Notes: a model not told the origin generated them from the letters alone. A stretch of DNA of 64,000 nt from Entonaema liquescens (GCA_902805475.1 CADCSX010000002.1:124001-188000); one strand, 5' to 3'; positions 1 to 13,400 are shown, counted from the stretch's first letter. Made by a program: numbers and translations.

Positions 1-732
1 GTTGGCGCTTATGGTCCTATGCAAAGTGTTCCACTTCTGTCGGCTTATATGGATTCATCAAGAAAATAGAGACTGCGTTACCCCACCCCCAAAACATAAC
101 CTAGAAGCTTGAGGATGCCGAGAGATCTTAGTTGTCCTACAAGGTAGTATGTTGTCAAAGGTCGTCAAAAAGATGTCAATTTACGCATTAATTCCGCCAT
201 CCTATCGTCCTTCTTAGAGGAACGTTATCCTTGGCCTTACTGTTACTAGAGTCAGATCAACCTGTCAGAATTCCTGCCGAATATCATATAGGTAGCAATT
301 GAACCTCGTATCCCGTACCGAATCATCGCCAAAGTATTCGGGTTGATTGATACATTGGACTTTGCGGGGAAGTCATGACAACGGCTTCGAGTAATAGGAC
401 TCCAGAGAGCTCCTAGGACTAGTTGCATTATCTGTCGTAATCATCGTCGAATCCATGAGTTAATCACCTACCTAATACAGGTGTAAGGTATAATGCGTGC
501 TTAATAGTGGCTCTTGAATACCCTGTCAAAGGTCACTAACATACTGATAATCCACATAGTACAGTACTGCACATAGTATAGCATAGCTGTAAAGATTGAT
601 GGCGCCATGCCTAAAGAGGCCGGAAAACAGATGTATAAATATCCTCGTGCTTTCCCCGCCAAACACTATATCCCATATCGCAGTCATCTATACTAGCAAC
701 CAGTCGGCATCTACAACTAGAAATCATAAACC
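1..732. other. 5' intergenic region of window
   Basis: I see no coding sequence, RNA gene or repeat here. The right end serves as promoter of the downstream gene (TATA-like box at 634-641). Confidence 0.5.
634..641 (+). promoter_or_regulatory. TATA-like box
   Basis: TATAAATA lies 92 nt upstream of the ATG at 733, a plausible distance for a fungal core promoter with a short 5' UTR. Confidence 0.5.
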
Positions 733-1383
733 ATGGCTCCCGTAACAGAAATTGTCCTCCACGATCTCAAGCCAGGCTCAGACGTAGAGTCCTTCAAGAA
801 GCCCTTTGCGCTTATCAAGGAGCAGGCGGGATCTCAAGTAGTACGCGTTGCAACGGCGCACGAGAACCCCGAACAGGTCGCCGTATTTATCGACTGGGAC
901 AGCGTCGAGTCACATAAAGCCATCCAGGCCAACAGTGATTTCTACGGCCCCTTCATCGACACGCTCAAGCCGCATGTTGCGAAGGCTCCTCTCCTGATCC
1001 ACGCGGAGTTGAACCCGTTTCCGCCTACCGTGCTGAATAACGCCAAATCACCCGTTGCCCACGTCCTATTCACATACTTCGCGCCCGAGACCGACGCAGC
1101 TAAGACGCTTACCGATGCGCAACGGTTCGTCTCGAGGCTGACTGAAGCTGGCTTCGCTGGTTTAACGGGCGAGTCCTCTCTCGGCTGGACAGTCGAGAAG
1201 GATGTTGACTACAAGGGCGAGAAGACCCGCGTGCTAGTTATTATTCTGGGCTGGGAGAGCGTCCAGGCCCATCTAGATGCGCGCGAGACCGACAATTGGA
1301 AGAGCATAATTGGCGAGTTCCGGGGTGCCGCGGAGGGTCTTAAGGGTTTCGAGGTCACTCATGTTTCTACCAAAACTCTATAA
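733..1383 (+). CDS. two-domain dimeric alpha/beta-barrel (ABM-like) protein
   Basis: This is an intronless frame of 216 aa starting at ATG 733 in good context (ACCATGG), about 90 nt after a TATA-like box. The protein appears to be two tandem ferredoxin-like repeats. The first (about residues 5-90) contains FIDWDSVESHKAI and a following F-Y-GPF segment. The second (about 105-205) contains ILGWESVQAHLDAR in the equivalent place. The W-x-S-x-x-x-H-x-A pattern in each half is typical of stress-responsive or antibiotic-biosynthesis-monooxygenase-like dimeric barrels. No signal peptide or membrane segment is visible. These folds occur in small-molecule monooxygenases and in proteins of unknown role, so no substrate is assigned. 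It ends 271 bp before the convergent permease gene. Confidence 0.75.
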   Translation: MAPVTEIVLHDLKPGSDVESFKKPFALIKEQAGSQVVRVATAHENPEQVAVFIDWDSVESHKAIQANSDFYGPFIDTLKPHVAKAPLLIHAELNPFPPTVLNNAKSPVAHVLFTYFAPETDAAKTLTDAQRFVSRLTEAGFAGLTGESSLGWTVEKDVDYKGEKTRVLVIILGWESVQAHLDARETDNWKSIIGEFRGAAEGLKGFEVTHVSTKTL

Positions 1384-1654
1384 GGCCGGCACTAAGTTCA
1401 ACAATTCGAAGGTTTAGAGTCTTCATGATGATGCACCAGGATTTTATTAGGTCAAATTAACTGGGCAGTTAACCAGGAGGCAGCTTCATATATACGCCGA
1501 TAATTTATGAAGGGAGGCAGCATCTCGCACTGCTGCTCTGTTTCAACATACATAGCTTTATTGGGTTTGGATTGATTGGCTCAAAGGGCTATTCGCATTC
1601 ATTGCTAAATATCCAAGTTATCAAAATTAGGTAACTAGCTAGAATTATCAGATG

Positions 1655-3601
1655 TTATTCGGCCTTTGAATCGGATCCCTCTTTTGTGCTTGCTTCCTTT
1701 GCTCCCACCTCTTCGTCTAGGGATTGTCCCCTTACTACTCCTATACCATGCTGAGCCATCTCAGACTTCAATACGGGAGGTCCAGAGAAGTGCTTGCGAC
1801 CCCACGCAAAATACCAGATGATACTGATGGCTGCGAAGCCTGCAAATACTACACTGGCGTAGTTCATTGTAGAGGCGTCCAGCCCGGTGAGATTAGTCGG
1901 CATACAGAATAGGAAGATGGCAAGGGTAATCCACAGAAGCGTTGTTATGTTGATGGCAAACCCAAAGCGGCCAAGCGAAAATGAGGCATGCTCTAGCTGC
2001 TTCCGACCGCGCATAACAGAGACTAGGATGGGAAGTCCGTACGATGTCGAAAGACATATCGTAGCAACTCCTGTGAAGCTACTAAACGCTGCCGATGAAC
2101 CAAAATAGATGAGCCCTAGCAAGCAATCCACGACCGCAGATAAAGTGAGGGCCAACAATGGGATGTCGAATCGCTTATCGACTTTACTCCAGAGACTAGA
2201 ACCAGGAATTGCGCCATCTCGCGCAAAGGCATAAGTGCAACGGCTCGAAGCTGTCAGCGCACCGACACCAGCGAATAGCCAAATACCTAAAATAAGGAAA
2301 AGTAATCCGAAGCCGCCCCCAGCACTTCCGGTTGCTGTTTTGAATATGAGACCAACTGGCTGGCCGTTGGCAACACTAAGGAGCGCTTGAACGTCTGGTA
2401 GCACGAACAGAACGGGAATTAGGTAGACAAGGCCAGTAATACCAGCTGCCACAACCGATACTACGTTCAAAGTTAATGGGCGTACTAGAAGGGATGAACA
2501 CGCCACCGTTCATAAAAGGGCTTTTATGCCGAACTAGGAAAGGAATATATGGGATAATAGATTACTCACAGACAATAGCCTTGGGGACTTCACGCTCAGG
2601 TGTCTGTACCTCTTCGCACATAGCTGCGACCATACCATAGCCCGTAAGCACATAGGCAGGCTGCAATAAACCGACGAAGAACGACCAACCGACCGGCCAG
2701 CCTGATGCCGAGGCATCATAGTGCGCGAACACAAATTCGCCGCTCCTCTTGCTTGGCGACATGACTAGGAGAACAACCAAGATAACGACGATAGAGGCGG
2801 CAGTCCAGTATATACAGACGGTGTTGATAAGATCCAAGTACTTGGAACCGAATATATTAATCAGGTAGCACAGAAGCATGACAGCCCAGAACATAAGGAT
2901 AGTCTGCCACTCGTTGGCAACGAAGTCCTCGTCCCATAGCGAGATGGCGCTGAGGATCAATTGCGCGCCGCCGAAGTTTATAGAGAGGGTAACGGTCCAG
3001 TTTCCAACCAGCGTTAGCCAACCGGTGATCCAACTGGAGATCGGGGCCCAGCGAGGCGTTGATAACAATGCGGCCCAATAGTAAACGCCACCGGCAGTAG
3101 GATACACGGAACAGATTTCGGCTAGAGAAGCGGCGATGGCAGTCGAAAGAAGAGAGAGTAGCACCCAGCCCCAGATGACGGTAACGGATTGTCCATTCGC
3201 TAGCGATATATAAAATGTAGTGCTAAGACCGTACGGAACAGCCATCTATAGTATGTTAGTAACCTACATGAAGCCATATAGAAGCTACATGGCTATATAT
3301 GACCATTGATATATGAGTCATGAGATGCGATGCGGACGAAGCTCTATTAAAAGGAAAGTATCAATGAATGATATTACGTACTATTAAGAAGAGGTAGTTA
3401 GTATTTGTTTAACTATATTAAAACGAGACTGTAATTAATTCTTTCCTACATACCAATAGCAAAGGATAAGCCAAGCACCGAGAGCATACTCAAGCTTCGA
3501 GGCAGCTCGGCCTTGTAACCCATCTTAGCAAGTGCGTCATCTGCTGCTGTCACTTCGAGCGACCTGCGCGGTCTCGCGTTGGCAATAGATTGCCTGCCCA
3601 T
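1655..3601 (-). CDS. amino acid/choline-type permease, APC superfamily
   Basis: Three exons on the minus strand: 3601-3454, 3245-2570 and 2460-1655. The predicted protein is about 540 aa with some twelve hydrophobic segments and hydrophilic ends, as in fungal choline/GABA/amino acid permeases (HNM1/UGA4 type). The N-terminal motif SLSMLSVLGLSFAI, then VPYGLSTTFYISLANGQSV and a later TASSRCTYAFARDGAIP, are characteristic of that family. Intron 2 (2461-2569) joins cleanly: AIV, a split L codon, then SVVAAG. Intron 1 (about 3246-3453) does not. The canonical donor leaves one extra base relative to the frame of the next exon, and the intron holds two branch-point/acceptor pairs. The start ATG at 3601 is the first in a frame that stays open upstream. 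It is either functional with an unrecognised microexon or broken at this junction. Substrate cannot be read from sequence. Confidence 0.8.
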
Positions 3602-4451
3602 CTTCAACAATGTTGCTATGAATGATGGGACATAAAAGATGTTGACGAAAATAAGAATGGGTGGGCGAGCACTGCGAAGCTTGTGAGTATGTTATTGTTA
3701 GTATATACGAGGCCCCCTGTCGAGTTGCTGATAACATGAAGCTCTCTTATCTCTAAACCGGATCCTTTCAAAGGTAAAATCAGGTAAATACAAGGATGTT
3801 GTAACTCTACCATCCTAGTTGGACTTATCAGCGATCAATTCCCCGGAGCTGGATGTTTAAATTACTTCTCACTAGACTTAATATGGTATCGCGTACGGCC
3901 TCACTTCTCATCTCAGCTAGCAGATCTCTCTTTATCTTTGATGTATTACATAGTATGATTATGAATAACTAATAGGTAGTTATACTGTACGTATCTGTTA
4001 GATATATCTTACCTGGACCAGCTATTGCAACATAAATTATATCCATTACAACATCTCACAAGATATCAATGCAGAAAGGGTAAAACATACACGGCTTCTT
4101 ACCCACGACTAGAAATGACTAGAAATGATTACATAGGTACCCAACGACAATGTTCAGAGCTCGGAGCATCTTAGCGGGAATCTCATAATGAGGGGGATCT
4201 GAGGGGATCTTCATTAATGAGTCCCGAGGTTTCACGATAGTCCGAATTCCCCAACGTTCCCCGCACGCTATTCACCGTACGCCGCCGTCTTACGGGTGCA
4301 GTATTACACGAGTTCGGCAGCTCGTCTTATACATCAACTTGATGGCGCAACCTGATATTCGTCTGCAACTTTCAACGAAATTCTCGTACGGGTAGAAAAC
4401 AAACAGTATAAGTGATTGAACAACCAAAGAGATTCAGCAGTAATCGGAATC
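3602..4451. promoter_or_regulatory. divergent intergenic region (permease / SDR)
   Basis: This 850-bp spacer lies between two genes transcribed away from each other, so it probably carries both promoters. A TATAAG element at 4407-4412 lies 45 nt before the SDR start. No coding sequence was found. Confidence 0.45.
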
Positions 4452-5289
4452 ATGGCTCCTCGTCTAGAAGGTAAAGTCGCAATCGTGACGGGAGGCGCAT
4501 CGGGGTTCGGCAAGGGTATCGTAACAAAATTCGTGGAAGAAGGAGCTCGAATCCTCATCGCCGACCTCTCGGAGGAAGCCGGCCGGGCCGCAGCTCAGGA
4601 GTTAGGATGTAGCTTCGCAGTAGCCGACGTAACGAAACGCGAGGATTGGGAGCGACTTCTCAAGACAGCCTTGGACACCTTCGGGCAGCTTGATATTGTA
4701 GTAAACAATGCGGGAGCAACATATGCCAATAAGCCGACCGAGGAGGTGACGGATAAAGACTTCGATCTCGTCATGAATGTCAATGTCAAATCCGTGTATA
4801 TCTCCACCAGCGTTATCGTGCCTTATTTCCTCGAAAAGAAGAGTCCTGGAAGCTTTATCCAGGTCGCTTCTACAGCCGGTGTGCGGCCACGTCCAAGGCT
4901 CACTTGGTATAATGCCTCGAAAGCCGCTGTGATCAATGCTACGAAGGTATGAGGCACCGCCATCACCACCCTCTTCATCCGAACTAGCACGGCTTCATTG
5001 TATCGTAGATACTAACCATAATATATAATAGACTATGGCAGTCGAGTATGGACCTCAGCAGATCCGGTTTAACGCGGTCTCTCCGGTGGTGGGAAGCACA
5101 GGAATGACACACCTGTTTATTGGCAAACCTAACACAGCTGAGAACCGAAAAGCGTTCGAGTCTCTGGTCCCGCTAGGTAGAGGTTCGACACCAGAGGATG
5201 TTGCCAACGCTTGCTGTTACCTAGCTAGCGATGAGGCTGCTTTCATCACAGGGGTCAACATCGAGGTGGATGGTGGGAGATGCGTTTGA
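4452..5289 (+). CDS. short-chain dehydrogenase/reductase (classical SDR)
   Basis: Two exons, 4452-4946 and 5032-5289, give 250 aa. The intron has a GTATGA donor, a TACTAACC branch sequence and a TAG acceptor, and it joins in phase 0 (INATK then TMAVEYG). All classical SDR marks are present: nucleotide-binding TGGASGFG at 13-20, an NNAG motif at about 86-89, catalytic Ser140 (VAST), and the Tyr153/Lys157 pair in YNASK. Aspartate in IADLSE after beta-2 suggests a preference for NAD(H), by family rule. The C-terminus ITGVNIEVDGGRCV is the usual SDR end. The family length is 245-260 aa, so the gene appears complete. It is probably a cytosolic oxidoreductase of unknown substrate, resembling 3-oxoacyl-ACP-reductase/glucose-dehydrogenase-like members. 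ATG 4452 begins the conserved LEGKVAIVTGG segment. An in-frame upstream start at 4416 is not supported by conservation. Confidence 0.92.
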
Positions 5290-6257
5290 GAGATTTCATC
5301 GAAATTTATGAAGTCATCTCAACCCTTAGGTACATATGATGTGATAAGAGTCGATGAGTTTTCGGCCCGAAGAAATTGAACGAGGCATGAACTCAATGGC
5401 GATGGAGTTGAGCTTTTTTTAATCATTGGCTGTGATATAACATCCAGTCTATATATCCGCATGAAGTGACTAAAATAGCATCGCCTCTTAATAATTAATA
5501 GTCCCAACGCATTGTGCTATCCGACTACGCGGAGTATATCTGATTCCCAAGTAGTATTTCCAAAAAATGTACCTCTAAAACGGATAACTAGCGTGAGGAA
5601 CAAGGTATAATTTGGCCTCTTCTGACTGTGATGAGCTTGACCGTCGTCCACAAGGTTCTCCTATTATTGATCACCTGCAGGATACTCCCTGGTTTCTAAT
5701 GTGGCGCGTAATATTAGCGTACCCGGCAAGGTGGGTTGCGGTAGTTGGCATTTATTGGTATTATATATTAGATAGAAATATGTTGTATCGACCTGCCAAA
5801 TGGGTAGAGTTTCCAACGTCCTTCCGGCATTGCCCCTTTCGGACACCTCACGGCCTCCTTTTCTCCACAGATACCCCACGATAACCCATGAAGCCACGCC
5901 GCGCGCACTCGCGTACCGGAAAACTCGTGTGCTCCCCATGTAGCGAGCCTGCTTTTTCGCAATAATGATCGCCGACGATGGAACGACGGTCCGCTCGAAC
6001 TACCTCTGAAACGTCGGGTGGGAGGAACAAGATTCCCATAGTTTGGAGGACAGGATGAAATGACAATTCAGTCGCTTACAAACTATATTATTAGCATCTG
6101 GGCAGTGACATCACTGTTGCCGCTATCCCTGGTGCACCGGTATTGGATAATCTATATAAAGTGCCTCTCTGTCGTCTTGGAAATGCTGTGAAACACTGAG
6201 TACAGCGCCATCATCGTCACGGTCAGACTTAGACTTCATACCCAGCCCTAATTCACC
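5290..6257. other. intergenic region with LPMO promoter
   Basis: No supported gene in 968 bp. The right end carries the promoter of the LPMO gene, including TATATAAA at 6153-6160, 98 nt before its ATG. Confidence 0.45.
6153..6160 (+). promoter_or_regulatory. TATA box of the LPMO gene
   Basis: TATATAAA lies 98 nt upstream of the ATG at 6258 and is the strongest TATA match in this spacer. Confidence 0.5.
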
Positions 6258-7443
6258 ATGAAGAGCTTCGCCAGCATTGCCGCCGCCGCTGCGCTCGCAG
6301 CCAACAGCGCATCCGCCCACTATATCTTCCAGCAGCTTTCGCTCGATGCTACTCAATATGCCCCCTTCGAGTACAGTACGTCTAATGAAGAGGACTTTTT
6401 ACCTCGTGGTATACCTATCAAAACAGGAACAAAGACTAACGGGAATCCCCTTTAAATAGTCCGACAGAACAGCAACTACAACTCTCCTGTTACGGGTAGG
6501 ATTTGAATATCCCTTCGCATGTTTTCTGCTCAGCTTATACTGATTAACATAGATTTGGCATCGAATGACTTAAGGTGCAATGTCGGTGCTCAAGGTGACG
6601 GTACTGAGACGGTAGAGGCAAAGGCCGGCCAACCTTTCACTTTCACGCTTGATACCGTATGTACCTCATTCTAGATACGACCCCTTCACTTATTAGGTGT
6701 CGTGGCTAATTCTTTCACTAGCCCGTATACCACCAAGGGCCGATCTCAATGTACGGATTAATCTATGCGCTTTGCACTCTAGTAACTAGATATACTAACA
6801 TAGCGCTAGCTACATGTCGAAGGCTCCCGGTGCTGCCTCGGAATATGACGGCAGTGGCGAATGGTTCAAGATTAAGGACTTTGGTGAGCTACTTTTAAGG
6901 GCTTAAACTATCGATACTTTGAATGCTGACTCCTGTTTACAGCTCCCGACTTTTCGGGCGGTGAAGCTAAGTGGGATATGTCCGGTAAGCACCCATTGTT
7001 TACCGTTATCAGGGGGCACATTTCTTGACAACAGAAGCTAACAAGACTGTATAGGCTCATACTCGTACACCATCCCCACCTGTATCGAAGATGGCGAGTA
7101 CCTCTTGAGGATCCAGAGCCTGGCAATTCACAACCCGTACCCGTCGGGCACTCCTCAGTTCTACATCTCCTGTGCCCAGGTCAAGGTATCTGGTGGCAGT
7201 GGTAGCGCCAACCCCACGACAGTGCGAATCCCCGGTGCATTCAAGGAGACTGACCCTGGATACACCGCCAACGTGAGTTCTCTAACCTAGTATCCTCCAT
7301 GATAGTTATGGATGTGCTAACAGTTCATTAGATCTACTCCGACTTCCACGAGTACACCGTCCCTGGCCCCGAGCCTGTAAGTTGTTCTCTAGTACACATG
7401 GGTATATGTATTATGTGCTAATTATTTCCAGTTGACCTGCTAA
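6258..7443 (+). CDS. secreted AA9 lytic polysaccharide monooxygenase
   Basis: Nine exons: 6258-6375, 6460-6495, 6553-6656, 6722-6750, 6810-6883, 6943-6984, 7055-7272, 7332-7376 and 7432-7443. They give 225 aa, and every junction keeps frame with GT..AG. Residues 1-20 are a signal peptide ending SASA, so the mature protein starts with His21 (HYIFQQL), the N-terminal copper ligand of AA9 enzymes. The second ligand is His90 in PVYHQGPIS, and the axial Tyr171 lies in QFYISCAQ. His160 and Gln169 match the conserved second-sphere pair. Cysteines at 60 and 174 probably form the conserved disulphide. The enzyme would cleave cellulose or related beta-glucans oxidatively outside the cell, using O2 or H2O2 and an electron donor. 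No CBM1 or linker follows the catalytic domain. The last exon is only 12 nt, coding for LTC plus stop. Confidence 0.93.
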
Positions 7444-10400
7444 GCTCTCTTCAAATTACTCGACGACTTTATTCACATGTTCGAGGGTAAAGGGTAGATG
7501 TGGCTAGACTTGGTATTTGGAATTTTAGTACATTTATCATTCTAATCTTGCTTGGTATGCCTTGGTATAAGGCTTCATTTTCGTGACAATATACCTCAAT
7601 TTAGTATTAGATACCTAGATAATATAGCAATTACCAATTACCTCGCCAAACACACATCTTCTAAAGAGGCGTGAGAAAACTCGATTAGCTTATTTACTGA
7701 TCTCCGTGATATCGAGCAGAATTGTCCCAAGAAACTGTAGATGAGAGTGATATATGTATCTTGGGTTCGGTTCGAATACGAATACCGAGGCAATACGGTT
7801 TCATATAATAGATACTTCTTTAAAGGTCCATAAAACAACTTGGACTTTTGAATTTAGTGGGCAACGAAAGAGATAATTTTGATACTCGTAGTCCCTGTCA
7901 TTATAAACCGACGAGAAACAACCCCTTAAAGCAAAGTAATTATATCAATAGACCGTTTCAGGGGCATTATAAATGTTGGATTTCAAAATTTAGAATAATT
8001 ATTAATCATATCCATCTTAGTCAAGTCTATCGTGTTATAATTGGTGGTCCTACTAGGAGACATAACTGGCATCATTAGAGAATTAAATAGACAGTTTCGC
8101 ACAGAAAGCTACGACTAGAAAGAAATATGATCATCGTGTTCAATAAAATCGCTCCTCTTAACAAGCACTTAATGCGTTTAAAGATTTTGCAACAAAAGGT
8201 CGTAATCCAACAGCTCTATCCCTAAGATTCCATTATCGAAGAATACACCCTTATATGTTGAATAGACACCGTCATCATGAACGCTCGAATGGTACTTCGA
8301 TTAATCAATCGGAGGATAGCAAGAATCTATGAATAGAGTGCTACCTTATGAATAACTCGGGTGAGCTTATACGGTGTGGTTGAATGACAACGACGTTTTA
8401 TCTCTGCATTAGGAAGGAAGTGTGTTTATATGGTGGAATCTTTACGTGGTGCAACTTTTGTAACTAAGCGCTCAATACGCAGTATCTTGTACGGTTAATT
8501 ATAATTATAACTACTTCACGAACCAACGAGCCAGATGGGACTTTCGAGCTACATACCCCAAGATAGCATCTCTCTCAAGGAGATATAGTATGCTTGTGAG
8601 AACTCCAGCAATACTTAAAAAGGACACAAATTTGTTAAACCACGACCATAATCTTATGCATTTACAATAATATATTCTAGACAATTTCTAAGTCTTTTCA
8701 CTACGAAATCAAGCACATATTCATTTGTAAAATTGCACTTTTCTGAGTCAACTACAAAGCAACGAGAAGTTGTGAATTACTAATGCATTGGGAAGTCCTC
8801 TATAACTTAAATGCACCGCGTAGTTGAATAGTAACAAAAAGGGGGACGGAAACTAGGATTTGTCCAGTCATGCTATCGTCAGAGGCAGCAAAGGAGGTCC
8901 CGGGTTGCAACGAGGCTGAGCACCGGGAGTTCGACCTGCCATGGTCTCCCTCAACTGGACTCAGCGTCCATCATGACACGCTGCCCCAAGCAAGCAGATG
9001 ATCGTTACCCCTATTAACGCATCAGCCTACTTCCCCCCAACTCCACGAATAGAAGTTGCCCCAAACAATAGACTCTATGAAGATGGAAATACGCAATCTG
9101 TCTGCCCACGGTGGCAAATTTCAGCGCCACAGCCCTTGAAATAAGGCGTCTGACTACCGCTTCTTCCAAGTGTGATACCAGCCCCTCTCCTTCCCTCCAT
9201 CCCAAAAGGAACGAGGCCTCGCGCACCTACGCGCGCACATCCGAAGATGTTGTAGAAACCAGATAAAAAAGGTACAGAAGCGAAGGGAAGAACCGGAACG
9301 TGTCGACTGCATACCCACTGCACGTACAGACAACCTGATAGCTAGGCAACCGTCACGCGGCAGCTATGTGACTAATACTCCCACATTCCGAATTCGATCA
9401 CATGGCCCCCCGTGAACGCGATGATGGGGCGCAGAGCCATGGGGGTCGTCAGTGTGGATGGGTTGTGTATTGTATGTATGTACCCCGGGCACACACGCAC
9501 GACCCATCCGTACATATACTGGGGAGGGGCAGGGATATTTGACGGCTTGACCTACATACATATGCCGAGCTTATATATATGCATACTGTGTTGAGTATAA
9601 AGTGTTCTCTACGTAAGCTTTCCCGCTCAAGGCTCTGTATGTAACCACCTAATCGCAGGTGGGATAATATAGTCCGAACCGGAGTCTCTAGTCAACAAGA
9701 GCTGAAAACCCCATAGTTACCTTAAGTATTCTATGTTCGAGTAACTCAAATAAGCTGTTGTTCAAGGCAGAGATCTGGTGAGCGTCAAAAGCTGTTGTGA
9801 CATGCGCACACCCACACTTTGCGTGCGTATACTGTTCAATATGACGAAAGCAAAGGGCTGCACACCAATGCCTAGAGCTTTCATTGGATAGATCTATTAT
9901 ATTTTACTCGAAGATAGCTAGTCTATCGCCTGATTCTAAGACTTTCTGTTTCCGCTATACCAGGTTAACGTGTAATCCTGATATTATATAACTAGCACAA
10001 GATCTGCTTATGTTGATACTGACATACCTCTGTGCACATAACCGGCGTTCAAGGACGGCGATACCACCACGTCCTATGCTGTCATATGTTTCGTATAGTC
10101 CCCGGGGGTTTGTTGTGTTTTTTATACTTTTTTGAATGATCTTCCAATTTGTTTCCAAATAGGCAGGTCGAGCTTCAGCGTTGCCGCTGGGTTAGACGAA
10201 TTTGACTCTTCGCACACGAGAACTCATATTGCCCACCTTCCTCCCGCGGACGTATCACCTTGACATGTTGACATGCAGTGTTTATATATGGCTTTGTTAC
10301 TGGGAGTGTCGCTTTTTGTATGAGAGACTCTTGTGGAAAAACATGGATTTAGCAGACGGACGAACATCTCTAATTATGTACCAAGCCAGGTTACACCGCG

Positions 10401-13400
10401 GCCATCCAGGAACCTAACTTAGGATCGGGATGGTACTGAATACGAATAGACGTACGATGCATCTAAGAACCAAGACTACCGGATGTGACTACTGTCAGTC
10501 TGTGGCGAAAGAGCTTGACCTGGAACTAGTAGATTCGCTTATGCACTGAGCGACAGAATGTACATTCAGCGGAGACGACGGGCACTAGAACGCGTCCTGC
10601 ACGTATTAGAGGTGCAAGCGCTTGCGTATGTCTCATCGTATCCATACTGCATGTGCGTAGTTGATGGAGGGCTACTGTGGGGATGGTGCATCATGAGATA
10701 GCTAGGCCAAGCTCAAGAGGGTGCAGGGGCCCTAGGCTATGCAAGAAGGGGTGGAATCTCGCAGATCAAAGGATCTCGACGGCTTTGACGGTCGATCAGA
10801 TTGCACCCTTGCAGGACCGAACCCTGTTCGGATAATCGGGAGACGAGGATAACCTGTTGCACTGCAGCGGAGAGAAAAGGGTGTCTAGGATGTTTAAGCA
10901 TAAGACAACAGCGTCATGGGATGTAGACTTATTTTGGTTGAAGTATACGAAAGCGGAAACTATTGGGCGATCCTTCGGTGCAATTTGATAGATCGAGGCT
11001 GGGGGGGCTTTTGGTTAGAGATTATGGGAGTATTCGGCGATAGAATTATTAGACTAAAGGATAGCCGCAATGTTGCTTGATGGCATGGTATTGAGTAAAC
11101 TACTCGCAACGCCTGTTTAACAACCTCTATTCCCTGACCTGTCTGATATGCTCAATAAACCAACGAATAATTTAGATACTTTTCATTGGATATTCTATAC
11201 GATTTGAAAAAGCAAACACGAAGAGACAAGTTTCATAAATAGCTAACTAGGCGATGAATACGAGTTGCTGTAAATGAGATAGAGAATAGATGGGAAATAG
11301 ACTGACTGAAGTATACTCTGCATTAGGCCTATAGCATGGTGAGAAAGATAGAGGGATGCCATATGCAAAGAGATGCATAACTAGGTTGCTAACAGGGATT
11401 CATGATGGTGTGGAGATCCCCATGCGTAGCATCTCAAAGTAGCCAAGGCGACTGATTGGTGGTTTGTCTGCTAGGAAACGGCGTGGTGTGGCCACACCGT
11501 GAACATATTTGGGAGTAGTGGCTGACTGGGTGTATAGTGTATATACATGGGCTAGGCTTATACTTGGGCGGTTAAGCAATCTCGGGAATAACCTCGTGTC
11601 TTGAGAGTCATGAGAGACAAATAGCAATGATGAGAATACCGTCACCCTTTTCGGAGTTCAAAGGCCTGAGATGAGATGAGGAGTCTAGCCCATCTATAGT
11701 CCCATACGAATTTAGACATGACCATATGACTTTGTGTTAGCAGTAAGCAGCTAGCCTAGCGCTTAGTCTCTGGACTCGCAAATCGAAGCTTGAACTAGTT
11801 GGTTTACTGAATTACTGGACAGAACAAACAGAGCTGAATATTGCTTGATGAAGAATATCAGGCCGTGGAAATTGCCATGAGCTAAGCGAGGGTCGTATAA
11901 GTCGTAAAGTCTCATAATGATGGATACTGCCAAGAACCCTATCTGTAGCTATAAGCGTAAATATGTAATTAGGTTAACTCAGATGTGGAGATTTACGGCG
12001 ATTGGCTTCTTTGTAGGGGATGAGATTGCTTTTTGGGAATAATCGACCTGTGTGAGGCTACGAAGCTCAAAATGAGAAGTAGAAGAAGAGTAACTTCATC
12101 GTACGTTTGATTCATGAAGAGCGAGAAGCGACAAGGGAAACAAATGACCTGGTGTCGATCTTCCTATGGATACTTTGCTTTAAAATAGACTGCGAACACG
12201 GGATAAAGAAGAGCGACATCGAGCTTAGCTTGGAAGCCACCCGATTGCTTCTAGTCCTCAAAGATCGGCGTTGCTCCAAGGTAAGGTAGATGAACTAGCA
12301 TTCGAGGAGAAAAGGCATACGACGGGACTGGGGACGTTTTGCCTTAGGTAGTGCAGACCGGAGAGACACGGTATTGATAGGTAGGTAGGTCGTTAAAGAA
12401 CCGAGACGAGGGTCTATCACGGCGCCTCAGTTGACACGCGCGGACATCTCTGCTCTCCAAATACTGCAGCGGTTGGTGGTCACGTCAAATCCCCGGCTTA
12501 GATGATCCTGGTTTCCCAAATAACTTCTCTTTGTCGGCAGTTGAGCGATCAGTTGAGCGATCAGCTCTGAGATGAATGTCTCCCGGGGCCAGGAGCGGAT
12601 AGGCACCTAACAAGGTCTAAGCAGGGTGAGGAGCGGGATGAACCATGACGGCAAGGCTATAATGTCGTATTCTACCGCCATGGCAGCATGGTAAGTCCAT
12701 AGACTGGAGTAAAGAATAAACCCTGTCTCCGATCACTATCTATCACCGTCTGGTGATGGAGCTCTGCCATAGATAGGAGTGGATCCCGGTGGTCGTCCGA
12801 ACGGTACCATGGTATGTGTATAGTTTGTAACTTGAAAAGGTATCTCAAGTTGGTTATGTAGGTGGCACCCCTCATGTAAACGAGTTTCTTGTGCAGGTGT
12901 GTGTGAGTGAGTGTGAGTGGGAAAGGTGGAGGTTATTGAAAGGCAGGTAGAAAGAGGTGGTTGCAGGTAGTGCGCAGTTCAAAGTTCAGGTGGTGGTGGA
13001 TAAGTGGATTATTATTCGAAAACGCGTCAGGCGCCAATCAAATCCACTGCCGGCCGGGGGAGCATGACAGTGGGTTAAGGTATTCCTAGAAGTAGTGGGT
13101 ACATGGGTAGGTAGCGGGACATCTCCAATTGAAACCTGGAATACCTGTACCAGTGTACTTCGTACTTAGACTAACCTATATCCACTCCATAGTAATGCGC
13201 CACCGCCGCCACAGTTAAGAGGTCCGAGCACAACATGCATGGAGATTTGCTAAATTTGGTATTGATGTAGTACTTAGGTATTGTACCAATATCGCGTGTA
13301 AGTGCATTCCATGGGAACACAACCCGCACTTAGGGTACATGAAATATACTTGGGTACCTATTTGGTTGTTGAGGTGCCATTGGGTCAAACCCATCTTTGA

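Noticed and set aside
5612..5884. 90-codon plus-strand frame upstream of the LPMO gene
   Set aside because: No ATG-driven conservation, overlapping frames on the other strand, and no family feature. Taken as chance.
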